64,000 nucleotides of DNA from an uncultured Clostridia bacterium (GCA_934434555.1 CAKRZX010000011.1:1-64000); one strand, 5' to 3'. Counted from the stretch's first letter, positions 8,536 to 16,911 are shown. Notes: a model not told the origin generated them from the letters alone. A program made the numbers and translations.

Positions 8536-8870
8536 TGCCGATGCATTAAAGCACTGCTGACGCGGAGAAATGGACAAGTGCGTTTGATTTCCGAATAACG
8601 GTGCAGAGTATCTCGCTTAAACTGAATTTTAATCCGCTTTCGCTTGATTCAATAGAGAAAATAAGTGACGCGATTGCAAAATCCGCACGTCAAAGACGGT
8701 TAATGGAGTAAGAACAGATTATTACCTCAACGAACAAGACGAACAATCAAATAAACGGAATAAGTCCTAACAATCCTAAATTAGGCATTTATAAAGAAGC
8801 GACGAAAGGAATGCTTGGTTACGCATGGAATCAAGTTTCGAATGAAATCCTTTATTGGACCGAAAACTAA
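8536..8870 (+). pseudogene. Composite RHS pseudogene: head, core fragment and toxin tail fused
   Basis: Three RHS pieces are joined. Bases 8536-8685 match the leader seen at 4698 and 10612 but lack its start codon. They run straight into a core fragment reading IRTSKTVNGVRTDYYLN (about 8686-8730). That runs into a toxin tail ending KGMLGYAWNQVSNEILYWTEN with a stop at 8868-8870. The pieces are in the original order, as expected from two internal deletions in one RHS gene. The DUF4259-like gene that follows would be its immunity partner. Confidence 0.75.
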
Positions 8871-8882
8871 GGAGATAATAGT

Positions 8883-9977
8883 ATGGGAACATGGGGAGTT
8901 AAACTGTATGAAAATGATACTGCATTAGAAGTTAAAGAGCGATTCGATGATTTGCGGAAAGGGAAAAACGTTCGTCAGATTACCGATGCATTAATTGATG
9001 AGTATTCGGAAGAGTTGAATGACGAATATGATGCACCAAATTTTTGGTTCGCATTGGCAGATATGCAGTGGAATTTAGGACAACTACTGCCGGACGTTAT
9101 GCATAAGAGAACCGACGCCTGACGCCGAAAACGGTTCTTTTTGCCGATATTCTGTTTCGTCCTCCTTGAAATACGCCCGGTATTCCTGCGTCGTCCTCAA
9201 CAAATCTCGACAAAAATAATCCGTTTTCGGTGCGAGCAGTTTTAACGGAACAGATTTTTGTCGGGACAAGAAAGACGGTGAAGGTAATATCGGGCATATT
9301 TCCAAACCGTCTGCCGCAGTATCCGGCGAAAATATGTCCGTTAAAACCGTTAGGTGTTCGGCTCTCTTATGCATAAAGAACAGGCACTTGTATGGCTTGA
9401 CAGAGGCGGAGATTTGCCGGTATGGAGAGAGGAAAATCCAAAACTTGCGGCAAAAAGAGAAAAGATATTGTTCGAATTACAAAGGAAGTTAAATTCTCCG
9501 CAACCGCCCGAAAAAAAGATTCCGCAGTACCGCCTTTATAAGTGCGAATGGAGAATCGGAGATATTTTTGCGTATCAATTTAACAGTGAATATGCCAAAG
9601 ACAATGGCTTTTATCATAAGTATATTTACTTTGTAAAGGTGGACGAGAAAGTGTGGTATCCGGGACATATTGTACCTGTCGTGTACGTTTACAAAAAAGT
9701 TGATGATGCAATGTCAGACATAGATTCATTGAAAAATATCGGCTTTATACCGCAATTTTATGAACCGACAGCATATAAAAACTATCCCGAAATGAAAGTG
9801 CAGTATTTGTTGACATTACTTAATACATCGCCGCGGGTAATACCGAAAAATCAACTGACGTATCTCGGAAACACGGGCGATGTAAAACGCATTGACGGTG
9901 AAAATCAGAATTCGTATGATGTAAATTGGAAACGCTTTGAGAAATATATGATTGATAATTTCAAAGCATGGCTTTAA
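8883..9977 (+). pseudogene. DUF4259-like immunity gene split by a 274-bp insertion
   Basis: The first part (8883-9122) begins MGTWGVKLYENDTALEV, the hallmark start of DUF4259 proteins, and reaches LGQLLPDV before entering the inserted element and stopping. The second part resumes with KEQALVWLDRGGDLPVW and continues to 9977 with an extra beta-rich domain (EWRIGDIFAYQF, GFIPQFYEP, LTYLGNTGDV). Removing 9100-9373 and one TA restores a 272-codon frame in which V is followed by K, as the family expects. The downstream part could still start at a local ATG (9369), so a shorter protein is possible. Confidence 0.85.
9100..9373 (+). mobile_element. Structured MITE-like element, copy 1, TA target site
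   Basis: The 274-bp element sits between two TA dinucleotides in a DUF4259-like gene. Its ends are inverted repeats (TGCATAAGAGA at both ends, continuing as CCGA and CACC with a few differences). Inside are nested stems: 9124-9134 with 9221-9231, 9239-9249 with 9337-9347, and 9273-9279 with 9306-9312, plus a small hairpin AATAC-GCCCG-GTATT near 9170. The same layout with different paired bases occurs at 21282-21547. It codes for no protein. TA duplication is typical of IS630/Tc1/mariner-type transposition, so a transposase encoded elsewhere may mobilise it (inference). Confidence 0.85.
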
Positions 9978-10020
9978 TGTTCGGTTGACAGGACAGAGCG
10001 CAAAACGCGCGGGAACGATT

Positions 10021-10608
10021 ATGGAAAAAGGCAGTTTTTCAAAAGAAAAAATACGTTGGTGGCTTAGATATCTCTTTAATATGCGCAGTGCAAACGATGA
10101 GTTGACGTCTTACAGGTACCCGATAATAAAAATACTGTTTTTTGCGGTATTGTGGTGTATGCTGACACTTAGAGGGTATGTATTTAATTACGATACGACA
10201 ATGAAAAAGATTATCGATTACGTCATTGTTTCGGGATTTATTCCGCTTGTTGGAATTTGCTCGATAATTGCATTTGCAGAAATGATACTTGTATATGAAA
10301 ACAAGGAAACCGAAAAGAAACTAAAACGAAAAAAGGCTTATGATATGCCTGTTGACAAAATAGTATCACTGGCAGAGGAAAATGATATTATAGAATTTAT
10401 GATTGCAGCAGATGATAAAAAAATAAAAATCGGCGCAAGTTCGGATTGTGAGAACAATAGTTTTACATTCTTCGATAAGCGGTATTATATCGGAAAACAG
10501 GAATATGAAAACATTGATGAATTCAGGGAAAAGGTACAGGAATTCTCGGATAACGGAACAATCAAGGTTGTTTCGATTGACGGAGTTTCGCCGAAGTACT
10601 ACGAGTAG
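10021..10608 (+). CDS. Membrane protein with cytoplasmic tail, candidate orphan immunity protein
   Basis: ATG 10021 (weak GGGAACG upstream) gives 195 residues; earlier ATGs lie inside the preceding gene. Two membrane spans (~40-60, ILFFAVLWCML; ~75-100, VSGFIPLVGICSIIAFAEM) are followed by a basic stretch and a ~90-residue soluble domain (VDKIVSLAEENDIIEFMIA, FTFFDKRYYIG). No named family is recognised. It sits between the split DUF4259-like gene and another RHS head, matching the pattern of the array. Confidence 0.55.
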   Translation: MEKGSFSKEKIRWWLRYLFNMRSANDELTSYRYPIIKILFFAVLWCMLTLRGYVFNYDTTMKKIIDYVIVSGFIPLVGICSIIAFAEMILVYENKETEKKLKRKKAYDMPVDKIVSLAEENDIIEFMIAADDKKIKIGASSDCENNSFTFFDKRYYIGKQEYENIDEFREKVQEFSDNGTIKVVSIDGVSPKYYE

Positions 10609-10611
10609 GGA

Positions 10612-10761
10612 ATGTTTATGATTTGCAAACTAATCTCAATCGCTTCATCGGTTATCTCTCTAACGCCGATATTTCAAAGCACTGCTGACGCGGAGAAATG
10701 GACAAGTGCGTTTGATTTCCGCCAAACGGTGCAGAGCATTTGGTCTCCCGAACGGCAGTGA
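10612..10761 (+). pseudogene. Orphan RHS head, copy B3
   Basis: A 49-codon frame begins four bases after the previous stop and encodes the same signal peptide and leader as 4698-4877 (ICKLISIASS, STADAEKWTSAFDFRQTVQ). It breaks off at a stop after IWSPERQ. It lies before another immunity-like gene, so it marks a third collapsed RHS unit. Confidence 0.7.
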
Positions 10762-10820
10762 AAGGCGATGAGGCATATCGGTGATTGATGCTTGGCATTT
10801 GGTGAAAAGGGTGATAAGTG

Positions 10821-11576
10821 ATGTTGAAATATAATAAATTGTTAGACGTTATGATTGAGTGCGAAAAAAGGGGGACAGACTATGTTTGCCCGTCGTCTGA
10901 CAAAGATTTATTACATAAGTTGTTGGAAGAAATTAATAGTTACGCGGGCACAAATTATCACTATCTTGCTGAATTAGATGCATTTAATATTCCAGGCGCC
11001 GGAAGTATTGTGGCTAAATATATCACAAAATTTTCGTCAGAAAGTGTGAGGGGCTATCTGATTCCTCAAATGGTTTCGGATAAAATAAAAGATTGTGATA
11101 AGTTGGTTCTTCGATTATATACGCATTTTAGATTATCAGATGAATATATTGCCGCGCCCGGAGAACCGGCGCCGGCACATATTTATGTCAGATATGATAA
11201 CGCGTTTAGAAAACTGAAACCGAAAAGACTTGCAAAAGAATTGATGGAGTTTGCACATAGCCCGCGGGATGCATTTTATTTGCCTTTTACGGTGCGGATG
11301 CTTGCCTCTTGGAAGATAACGGAAATGAAAGACTTGTTGTTATCTTATTGTGCTGATGATTCTTTTTCTGCGCAAGATGTCGGAATTTTTGACGGAGAAC
11401 AACAGTATTTTCCGTCGTTTGAATTCATAAAAAGAGAACTAAAATTTACGGCAATCAATGGTTTGAAATATTATCCGACAGAAGAAGTGAGGAGTATTGT
11501 TGCGTCTCTTGCAAATAGTGCAGATAAGGACATTGAATCGGCGGCTAAGCGAACACTAAAAGCACTGACAAAATAA
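10821..11576 (+). CDS. Helical soluble protein, candidate orphan immunity protein
   Basis: The 251-residue product has no signal peptide and is largely alpha-helical. The last third (YYPTEEVRSIVASLANSADKDIESAAKRTLKAL) looks like one or two HEAT-type repeats, and the middle carries LRLYTHFRLSDEYIA. HEAT-like proteins are common among polymorphic-toxin immunity proteins, but I recognise no named family. I use ATG 10821 rather than the GTG three bases earlier; AAGGGTG lies upstream. Confidence 0.55.
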   Translation: MLKYNKLLDVMIECEKRGTDYVCPSSDKDLLHKLLEEINSYAGTNYHYLAELDAFNIPGAGSIVAKYITKFSSESVRGYLIPQMVSDKIKDCDKLVLRLYTHFRLSDEYIAAPGEPAPAHIYVRYDNAFRKLKPKRLAKELMEFAHSPRDAFYLPFTVRMLASWKITEMKDLLLSYCADDSFSAQDVGIFDGEQQYFPSFEFIKRELKFTAINGLKYYPTEEVRSIVASLANSADKDIESAAKRTLKALTK

Positions 11577-11632
11577 CTCGCATTTTCCGAATATGACATT
11601 ATGGTGCTTGCTGGGAATGTCAATGAAATTCT

Positions 11633-12322
11633 ATGGGCAGGGATTATCGCAGCAAGCAATTTGTTCAAACAAGTTTTTCTTATTACGAGGAACGCTTTTG
11701 GCCTGTTGATATGAGTTGCCCCGAAGAAGATATTGCACAAAAATCAAAAATCAAGTATGAAGTAGATGAATACGGCTTTTTGCCGCAATACAGAATCAGT
11801 TTAATAATTACTTCAACGAAAAAAATCCCTCAAAAATTGATATATGTCGGGAACTTCGCGGGGGCAGTACGCCCGCCAAAAGAGTTCGTTCCGCACGCGA
11901 AAATCAATATAGGGTGTGTTGAAATGAAAGAAAACAATGATGAATTTGAGAAAAAGTTGATTGAACGCTATTTTGGACACAATTTAAGAGAGTTTGAGAT
12001 TTATAAAAAGAAGAGTATTATCGAATCTTTTGACACGGGCTTAAAGTGTAAATGCGGCGGAATAACGTTGAAGTTGATATGCTATAAGTCAGGAGAGAAA
12101 AACACTTTTTATATTGAATCAAAAGAATTCGGGGATAAGAAGATTTTCTTGCTTGATTCTGAACCGGGGCTGATGGAGTATTATCGTTTGTCGGGTGAAT
12201 TAAAATGTCTTGATAAAAATACCGTTGCCCTGCTTGACAGAAATAAGGAAGTTGTTAAAACTATCGATTTAAGCGATGAGATAAATAAAAAAGCAAAGGA
12301 TTTGCAGTATGGTAATTGCTGA
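11633..12322 (+). CDS. Chimeric soluble protein sharing a segment with the split DUF4259-like gene
   Basis: This 229-residue protein has a weak start context, and its first ~95 residues match the C-terminal domain of the split DUF4259-like gene: GFLPQY against GFIPQF, then IPQKLIYVGNFAGAV against IPKNQLTYLGNTGDV, and FEKKLIERYF against FEKYMIDNF. The remaining ~120 residues are different (CKCGGITLKLICYKSGEK, IFLLDSEPGLMEYYRLSGELKCL). It therefore looks like a fusion of an immunity tail with a second module, and its own 5' end may be lost. The function is unknown. Confidence 0.55.
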   Translation: MGRDYRSKQFVQTSFSYYEERFWPVDMSCPEEDIAQKSKIKYEVDEYGFLPQYRISLIITSTKKIPQKLIYVGNFAGAVRPPKEFVPHAKINIGCVEMKENNDEFEKKLIERYFGHNLREFEIYKKKSIIESFDTGLKCKCGGITLKLICYKSGEKNTFYIESKEFGDKKIFLLDSEPGLMEYYRLSGELKCLDKNTVALLDRNKEVVKTIDLSDEINKKAKDLQYGNC

Positions 12323-12776
12323 TTTTAATCTTGTTTGTATCGGTGAACGGGAACCGGAGTTTTTGAAAACAGAAAATATCGGGACAGATATTTTCGACAC
12401 TGAGTACGGAAAAGGAAAACATTGCGGTTACGGCTCACATTGGCGGGGGCTTGAAGGACAGATAGGCACATGGTATCAGTTCTATCCGACAGCCGACTGC
12501 AACAAAGATACGCGCAACTATGATGATGAGTTTTTTGACCTGAGAATAAAAAAGAATAAATATATTCTTGTCCCGTTGAAAGCGCATGGCGATGATGTAC
12601 TGCATATAGTTGATTTTTATATAAAAAAGTCCCCGATAGGCGAAGTCCTTGTGCTGTTCCGCCTTGATGAAACGGGCGAATCAAGTTATATAGAGCAAAT
12701 TGGATACACCGATTTTGCTGACAGATTTAAGAGAAAAAAATTGAAGTTTAACAGAATTTATCGGGTAACGGAATAA
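12309..12776 (+). CDS. Soluble protein of unknown function, candidate immunity protein
   Basis: The 155-residue product overlaps the previous gene by 14 bases, implying coupled translation. It has no signal peptide; it is polar and aromatic-rich (GYGSHWRGLEGQIGTWYQFYP, DEFFDLRIKKNKYILVPL). I recognise no family. It ends the first immunity-like array. Confidence 0.5.
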   Translation: MVIADFNLVCIGEREPEFLKTENIGTDIFDTEYGKGKHCGYGSHWRGLEGQIGTWYQFYPTADCNKDTRNYDDEFFDLRIKKNKYILVPLKAHGDDVLHIVDFYIKKSPIGEVLVLFRLDETGESSYIEQIGYTDFADRFKRKKLKFNRIYRVTE

Positions 12777-12850
12777 TTGAAAAAGACGTTGTTTACGTCA
12801 GATATGACAATATAAAAACTTGCTTTTCAAACGGAAATTGCATTTTCCCC

Positions 12851-12879
12851 TTGAAAAACCAACCGCAATGTGATATAAT
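12851..12879 (+). promoter_or_regulatory. Sigma-A promoter of the methyltransferase operon
   Basis: TTGAAA at 12851-12856 and a perfect TATAAT at 12874-12879 are separated by 17 bases. The transcript would start near 12886 and have a leader of about 85 bases before the ATG at 12971. Confidence 0.8.
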
Positions 12880-12902
12880 ATCAAAAAAGAGAAGTGAACG
12901 GT

Positions 12903-12951
12903 GCCGCTGAGCGGCTTTTTGAGTGAAGTTTGGTTAGCGTTGGCTAACCAA
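12903..12951 (+). promoter_or_regulatory. Leader hairpin with T-run followed by a perfect palindrome
   Basis: GCCGCTGAGCGGCTTTTT at 12903-12920 forms a short stem followed by a T-run, like a small attenuator. Ten bases later TTGGTTAGC and GCTAACCAA (12930-12938, 12943-12951) form a perfect 9-bp inverted repeat just before the ribosome site GGAGG. Either a repressor operator or a transcript-level switch could be present; no regulator gene is adjacent. Confidence 0.5.
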
Positions 12952-12970
12952 TGAACGGAGGTAATACGGT

Positions 12971-13756
12971 ATGGGCGAAAAAATTAAATTATCCGGTGTG
13001 ACGGAAACAATGTTGCAGACTGTTTATGCCCGCGCAAAAGAGAGCAAGGGGCGCGGTGCAATCATTGACAAAAAAGCCGAGGAAATTATAGAAAACATCG
13101 ACTATGACTTTTCGCTTGCGGACAAGGATTCCGCCATGCACAGCGGCGTTATTGCCCGCTCGATTGTGCTTGATAAATTGGTGTCTGCGTGGCTGGATAA
13201 ACATAAAAATGCGGCGGTTGTAAATATCGCCTGCGGGCTTGATACGCGGTGCTGCCGAATGAAAGGGTATTTGCATTGGTATAATCTTGACTTGCCCGAA
13301 ACAATCGCCGTCCGCGAGAAACTTTTGTCCGAACAGGGCGGGATTTCGCAAATCGCAATGTCCGCTATGGACGATTGGGGCGACAGAATTTTGGAACAAA
13401 ACGCGCCGGTGCTGATAATAATCGAGGGCTTGACAATGTATTTGTCGGAAGCCGATGTAAAACGCATATTTGAAGTGATTTCAAATCGGTTTGAAAAAGC
13501 GACAGTGTTCGTTGAAACGATGAATCCTGCGGTTGCAAAGCGCTTTAAGGAAAAATCCATTGAGGGAAGCAAGGCAAAATTCACCTGGGGCGTGAAGAAC
13601 GGAAAAGTCCTTGCGGAACTTTTGCCCGGGTTCAGATTCGTCGGCGAACATTATCTTACCGAGGGCATGGCGGAGTTTGTGCCGATTTATCGTTTTTTAG
13701 GCAAAATCCCGTTCATACGGAATATTTCCAACAAAATAATCGTATTGGAGAAGTGA
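12971..13756 (+). CDS. Class I SAM methyltransferase, LCMT/PPM-like family
   Basis: The 261-residue protein matches the leucine carboxyl methyltransferase-like family, which in bacteria includes TcmP-type small-molecule O-methyltransferases. The SAM site is seen as VVNIACGLDTRCCRM at ~78-92, with the acidic ribose-binding NLDLPE at ~104 and the catalytic-region IIIEGLTMYLSEADV at ~155. The substrate cannot be predicted. It has a strong GGAGG site, its own promoter and a structured leader. It heads a co-directional run of small-molecule enzymes. Confidence 0.85.
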   Translation: MGEKIKLSGVTETMLQTVYARAKESKGRGAIIDKKAEEIIENIDYDFSLADKDSAMHSGVIARSIVLDKLVSAWLDKHKNAAVVNIACGLDTRCCRMKGYLHWYNLDLPETIAVREKLLSEQGGISQIAMSAMDDWGDRILEQNAPVLIIIEGLTMYLSEADVKRIFEVISNRFEKATVFVETMNPAVAKRFKEKSIEGSKAKFTWGVKNGKVLAELLPGFRFVGEHYLTEGMAEFVPIYRFLGKIPFIRNISNKIIVLEK

Positions 13757-13760
13757 TTTT

Positions 13761-14468
13761 ATGAAAGACAGCGAACTGATTAAACAGATTGATATCGCCT
13801 GTCACGTGCCGTATACAAAAGGATGCAAAAAGGAAATTCAGAAAAAAATCGCACTGCACTATAACCCCGAAAACAGGGAAGAAGTGTGGGAGCGTGTGCA
13901 GAAGTAGTATATTGATTTTCTTTCCGATTTGCGCACCGGTTTGGGCGGTAAAAAGAATTTCCATAACGGAAAGGACGGAAATTATGACTGCATTGCGCTA
14001 ATGGCGTATTACGTGGTTTGCAAAGATATTACAAGCCTTGCGGAAATAGAGGAAATGGAGGGCAATCTTTTTCTCGGCGCATTCAGAAAAATGAAATTTG
14101 TCAACTGCAATAAGCCGATTTTTAAGAAACTGATGTACAGGGCGTTTCTCAATACGAAAAAGCAGTGCGATAAGTGGGGAGATTTCAAAATGAGCGTGGC
14201 TCCGTTTGAAAAAGACAAGCCTATTTATTACGAGTTTACATCGTGTCCCACGGCTGAATTTGCGAAAAAGCATAATTTGCTTGAAGTTATGCCGGCGCTG
14301 TGCAATCCCGATTTTGAGGCAATGGAGTGCATTCACGCAAAACTTGTGCGTACTACCACTTGCGCCAACGGCGACAAATGCGATTATACTATCTGCGGCG
14401 ACTGCGATGAGTATGTAAAAAATCACCCCGAATACCGCGATGAAGCGGGATATCGAAGAAATAAGTGA
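13761..14468 (+). pseudogene. ATC hydrolase-like gene with an in-frame amber codon
   Basis: The frame begins at ATG 13761, runs 48 codons to TAG at 13905-13907, and continues in the same frame to 14468. The joined product of ~235 residues resembles L-2-amino-thiazoline-4-carboxylate hydrolase-like proteins: an N-terminal helical part, then GGKKNFHNGKDGNYDCIALMAYY and a C-terminal Cys-rich end (TTTCANGDKCDYTICGDCDEY). No frame disruption is visible apart from the amber codon. TAG ends other genes here, so recoding is unlikely and this is probably a recent nonsense mutation. Translation could restart downstream. Confidence 0.75.
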
Positions 14469-14481
14469 GGGGGAGAACAGT

Positions 14482-15387
14482 ATGAAAATTTTGGTATTCG
14501 GCGCGGGAGTGCTTGGGTGCAATATGGCGCGGAATTTTTTCCTTGCGGGGAAAGAGGTAACTTTGCTTGCCCGCGGCAAATGGGGAGAGGAAATAAAGGA
14601 AAAAGGGCTGCGGATAAAGGATTTATTTTCGCCTTGCGTTTCGGTAAGCCGAATTCCGGTAACAGAAAAACTTACGGACACATACGACGTAATTTTTGTT
14701 GTTGTAAGATATACGCAGATTGACGCGATTATCGGCGACCTTAAAGCAAACGGGACGAAAAACATTGTGTTTGTGGGCAATAACGTGCGTGCGGCTGAAC
14801 TTGCCGCGCTTTTGCCGGAGAAAAACGTGATGTTTGCCTTTGCAAGTTCGGCGGGACACAGGGAAAGCGACCGTGTGGTTTCGGTAGACCTTAAAAAAAT
14901 TACAATCGGTACGCTTGCGGGCGCACCCTCACAGGAAAAACTTATAAAACAGATTTTTGAAAAAACAAAATACAAAGTTGAATATGAACCCAATATAGGC
15001 GACTGGCTTCTGTGCCACGCCGCGTTTGTGGTTCCCGTAGCATTTGGCTGTTATAAGTCGGACGGCAATCTTAAAAAACTGAAAAAAGACAATGCGTATC
15101 TTAACAGTATGATTGACGCGAATATTGAGGGCTACCGCGCAATAAAGAATGCCGGACACGAGATTCTTCCCGACGGCGACAAAAATTTTGAAAGCGACGC
15201 ATACCGCAAGAATATTTTTCGCTTTTTCAAACTTATGTGCGCCACAGATTTAGGGAAAATATACGCTTCCGACCACGCAATGAATGCAAAAGAGGAAATG
15301 GGCGCGCTGAATCGGGATTTGAAAGAATTTTTTGACAAAGCCGATACCGAATATCCCATATGGCGGGCAATCGAAAATATAAACTGA
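14482..15387 (+). CDS. Ketopantoate reductase (ApbA/PanE)-like NADP-dependent oxidoreductase
   Basis: The N-terminus has the Rossmann motif ILVFGAGVLGCNMARNF and an NADP-type loop LLARGKW, followed by FVGNN near residue ~95, all typical of 2-dehydropantoate 2-reductase-like proteins. The C-terminal half is helical but diverged from true PanE. The start is the ATG at 14482 after GAGGGGG. The 301-residue length suits the family. Given its setting it probably reduces another keto substrate rather than ketopantoate. Confidence 0.75.
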   Translation: MKILVFGAGVLGCNMARNFFLAGKEVTLLARGKWGEEIKEKGLRIKDLFSPCVSVSRIPVTEKLTDTYDVIFVVVRYTQIDAIIGDLKANGTKNIVFVGNNVRAAELAALLPEKNVMFAFASSAGHRESDRVVSVDLKKITIGTLAGAPSQEKLIKQIFEKTKYKVEYEPNIGDWLLCHAAFVVPVAFGCYKSDGNLKKLKKDNAYLNSMIDANIEGYRAIKNAGHEILPDGDKNFESDAYRKNIFRFFKLMCATDLGKIYASDHAMNAKEEMGALNRDLKEFFDKADTEYPIWRAIENIN

Positions 15388-15405
15388 ATTTCGGAGTGAT
15401 AAAAT

Positions 15406-16171
15406 ATGCTGTTTGAAACAATGGGCGATAGGAAGAATCCAGCGATACTGTTTTTCCATGCCATGGGCGTTACGGGAGCAAGCAGCGAGCCCGTTGCAAA
15501 GTTTTTAAACGATAAGTATTTTTGCATTATGCCGACTTCCACCGTTTACTGTGAAGGTCAGGTTTACCGCGGCAAGGCAGACGAGGTACGGCAAATACAA
15601 GAGTTTCTGCACGAACAGGAAGTTAAAAGCATTGCGCTTGTTGTTGCTTCGTCAATCGGCGCGGATTTGGCGGCGGCATTTCTGTCCGCAACCGAAATGC
15701 CTGTTTCACACGCGTTTTTTGACGGCGGACAGTTTGCCCGAATCGGCAAATTCACGCGCCGCATTATGGTGCCGTTTCTGTATTTTGCAATAAAAAGCCT
15801 GTATCGGTCAGACGGCAGGACACTCAAAAAGGTTATGTGGTGCGACGATGACGCAATCAAGCCGTATTTTATCGCTGCGGGCAAGGCGCTTAAATACGGC
15901 AATATGCGCCGACAAATGGCGGACAGCCTTGAAGATAAACCTTTTCCGATTTTAGGTGAAGAACTGCAAAAGAATACGTACTTTGAATTCGGCAGTGTCG
16001 AGGAACATTTCAAGTACCGTGATGCGGTTATAAATGCCTATCCTTACGGCATTTGAGGGGTATAACCATATGCAGTATCAGATTCGCGACCCCAAAGGTT
16101 TTGCGGAAATGCTTCGTTCGGTTATTGAAGAGAACAGATTGCCGAACCTGCCGCTTTTACGAAAACAGTGA
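15406..16171 (+). pseudogene. Alpha/beta hydrolase frameshifted before its catalytic histidine
   Basis: The first frame (15406-16056) encodes an alpha/beta hydrolase with the oxyanion region FFHAMGVTG and a nucleophile elbow VVASSIGAD, then stops after YPYGI. The +1 frame continues without a break as FEGYNHMQYQIRDPKGFAEML to TGA at 16169-16171. The NH motif is where the catalytic His is expected in this family. The shift lies in the short T-run near 16052, so the protein probably lost its triad. A sequencing or assembly error at that run is the main alternative. Confidence 0.75.
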
Positions 16172-16181
16172 GGGATAAAAA

Positions 16182-16781
16182 ATGTTTTGGGACAATGTTG
16201 CGTGCGTTTACGATATCTTTGCCGAAATCATAAACAGAAAAGCAAACAAAAAACTGTGCGCGGAAGTGCAAAATCTGATTTCCGCCGATGAAAACGTTCT
16301 TGAATGTGCTTGCGGAACGGGACTTCTTACAGGCGTAATCGCACCGAAATGCAAGAGTATTACCGCCACGGATTTTTCGCTTAAAATGCTTAAACGGGCT
16401 GAAAAGAAATGCGCCAAATTCAGCAACGTGAAATTTGAACAGGCGGATATTCTCAATCTTGCCTATCCCGACGGGTATTTTGATGCCGTTGTTGCCGCCA
16501 ACGTTATTCATTTGCTTGACGAACCATATCGGGCTTTGAGCGAACTTGAACGTGTCTGCAAAACAGGAGGAAAAATTATTATTCCGACGTATATGAATCA
16601 GACCGACCAAGGGACAACAAATAATGTTTCCGGTGTTTTGGGCAAAGCGGGAGTGGATTTCAAGCATGAGTTTACTCTTGAAACGTATAAGCAGTTTTTT
16701 GCCGCAGCGGGCTATACAAATGTCCGATACATTATGTGCGAGGGCAAAATCCCGTGCACCGTGGCGATAATAAGTAAATAA
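16182..16781 (+). CDS. Class I SAM-dependent methyltransferase, UbiE/MenG-like fold
   Basis: The 199-residue protein carries the SAM motif VLECACGTGLLTG at ~38-50, the acidic ITATDFS at ~63, and ADILNLAYPDGYFDAVVAANVIHL at ~88-110. It belongs to the Methyltransf_11-type small-molecule methyltransferases; the substrate is unknown. An AGGGATAAAA site precedes the ATG and a terminator follows. It ends the small-molecule enzyme run that starts at 12971. Confidence 0.8.
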   Translation: MFWDNVACVYDIFAEIINRKANKKLCAEVQNLISADENVLECACGTGLLTGVIAPKCKSITATDFSLKMLKRAEKKCAKFSNVKFEQADILNLAYPDGYFDAVVAANVIHLLDEPYRALSELERVCKTGGKIIIPTYMNQTDQGTTNNVSGVLGKAGVDFKHEFTLETYKQFFAAAGYTNVRYIMCEGKIPCTVAIISK

Positions 16782-16784
16782 TCG

Positions 16785-16816
16785 AACCGTCGGCAGTGTG
16801 CCGGCGGTTTTTTCAG
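16785..16816 (+). terminator. Rho-independent terminator
   Basis: ACCGTCGGCA and TGCCGGCGGT pair with one wobble around GTG, followed by TTTTTT, just after the methyltransferase stop. Confidence 0.85.
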
Positions 16817-16911
16817 TATTGACAGGAACTCGGCTTCGGTATATAATTTATTAAAAAAGATTTGAGATAATAATAAAATATTGGTTTTTGTACTGGGTTA
16901 TGGAGTAACAA

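Noticed and set aside
9097..9376. 10-bp target duplication TTATGCATAA around the first element
   Set aside because: Taking only TA as the duplicated target gives a restored protein that fits the DUF4259 family better (V followed by K), and TGCATAA then belongs to the element's own inverted ends.
13905..13907. TAG as a reassigned or specially decoded codon
   Set aside because: TAG is the normal stop of several genes here (for example at 1438, 8044, 10608 and 20040), and no pyrrolysine genes are in view.
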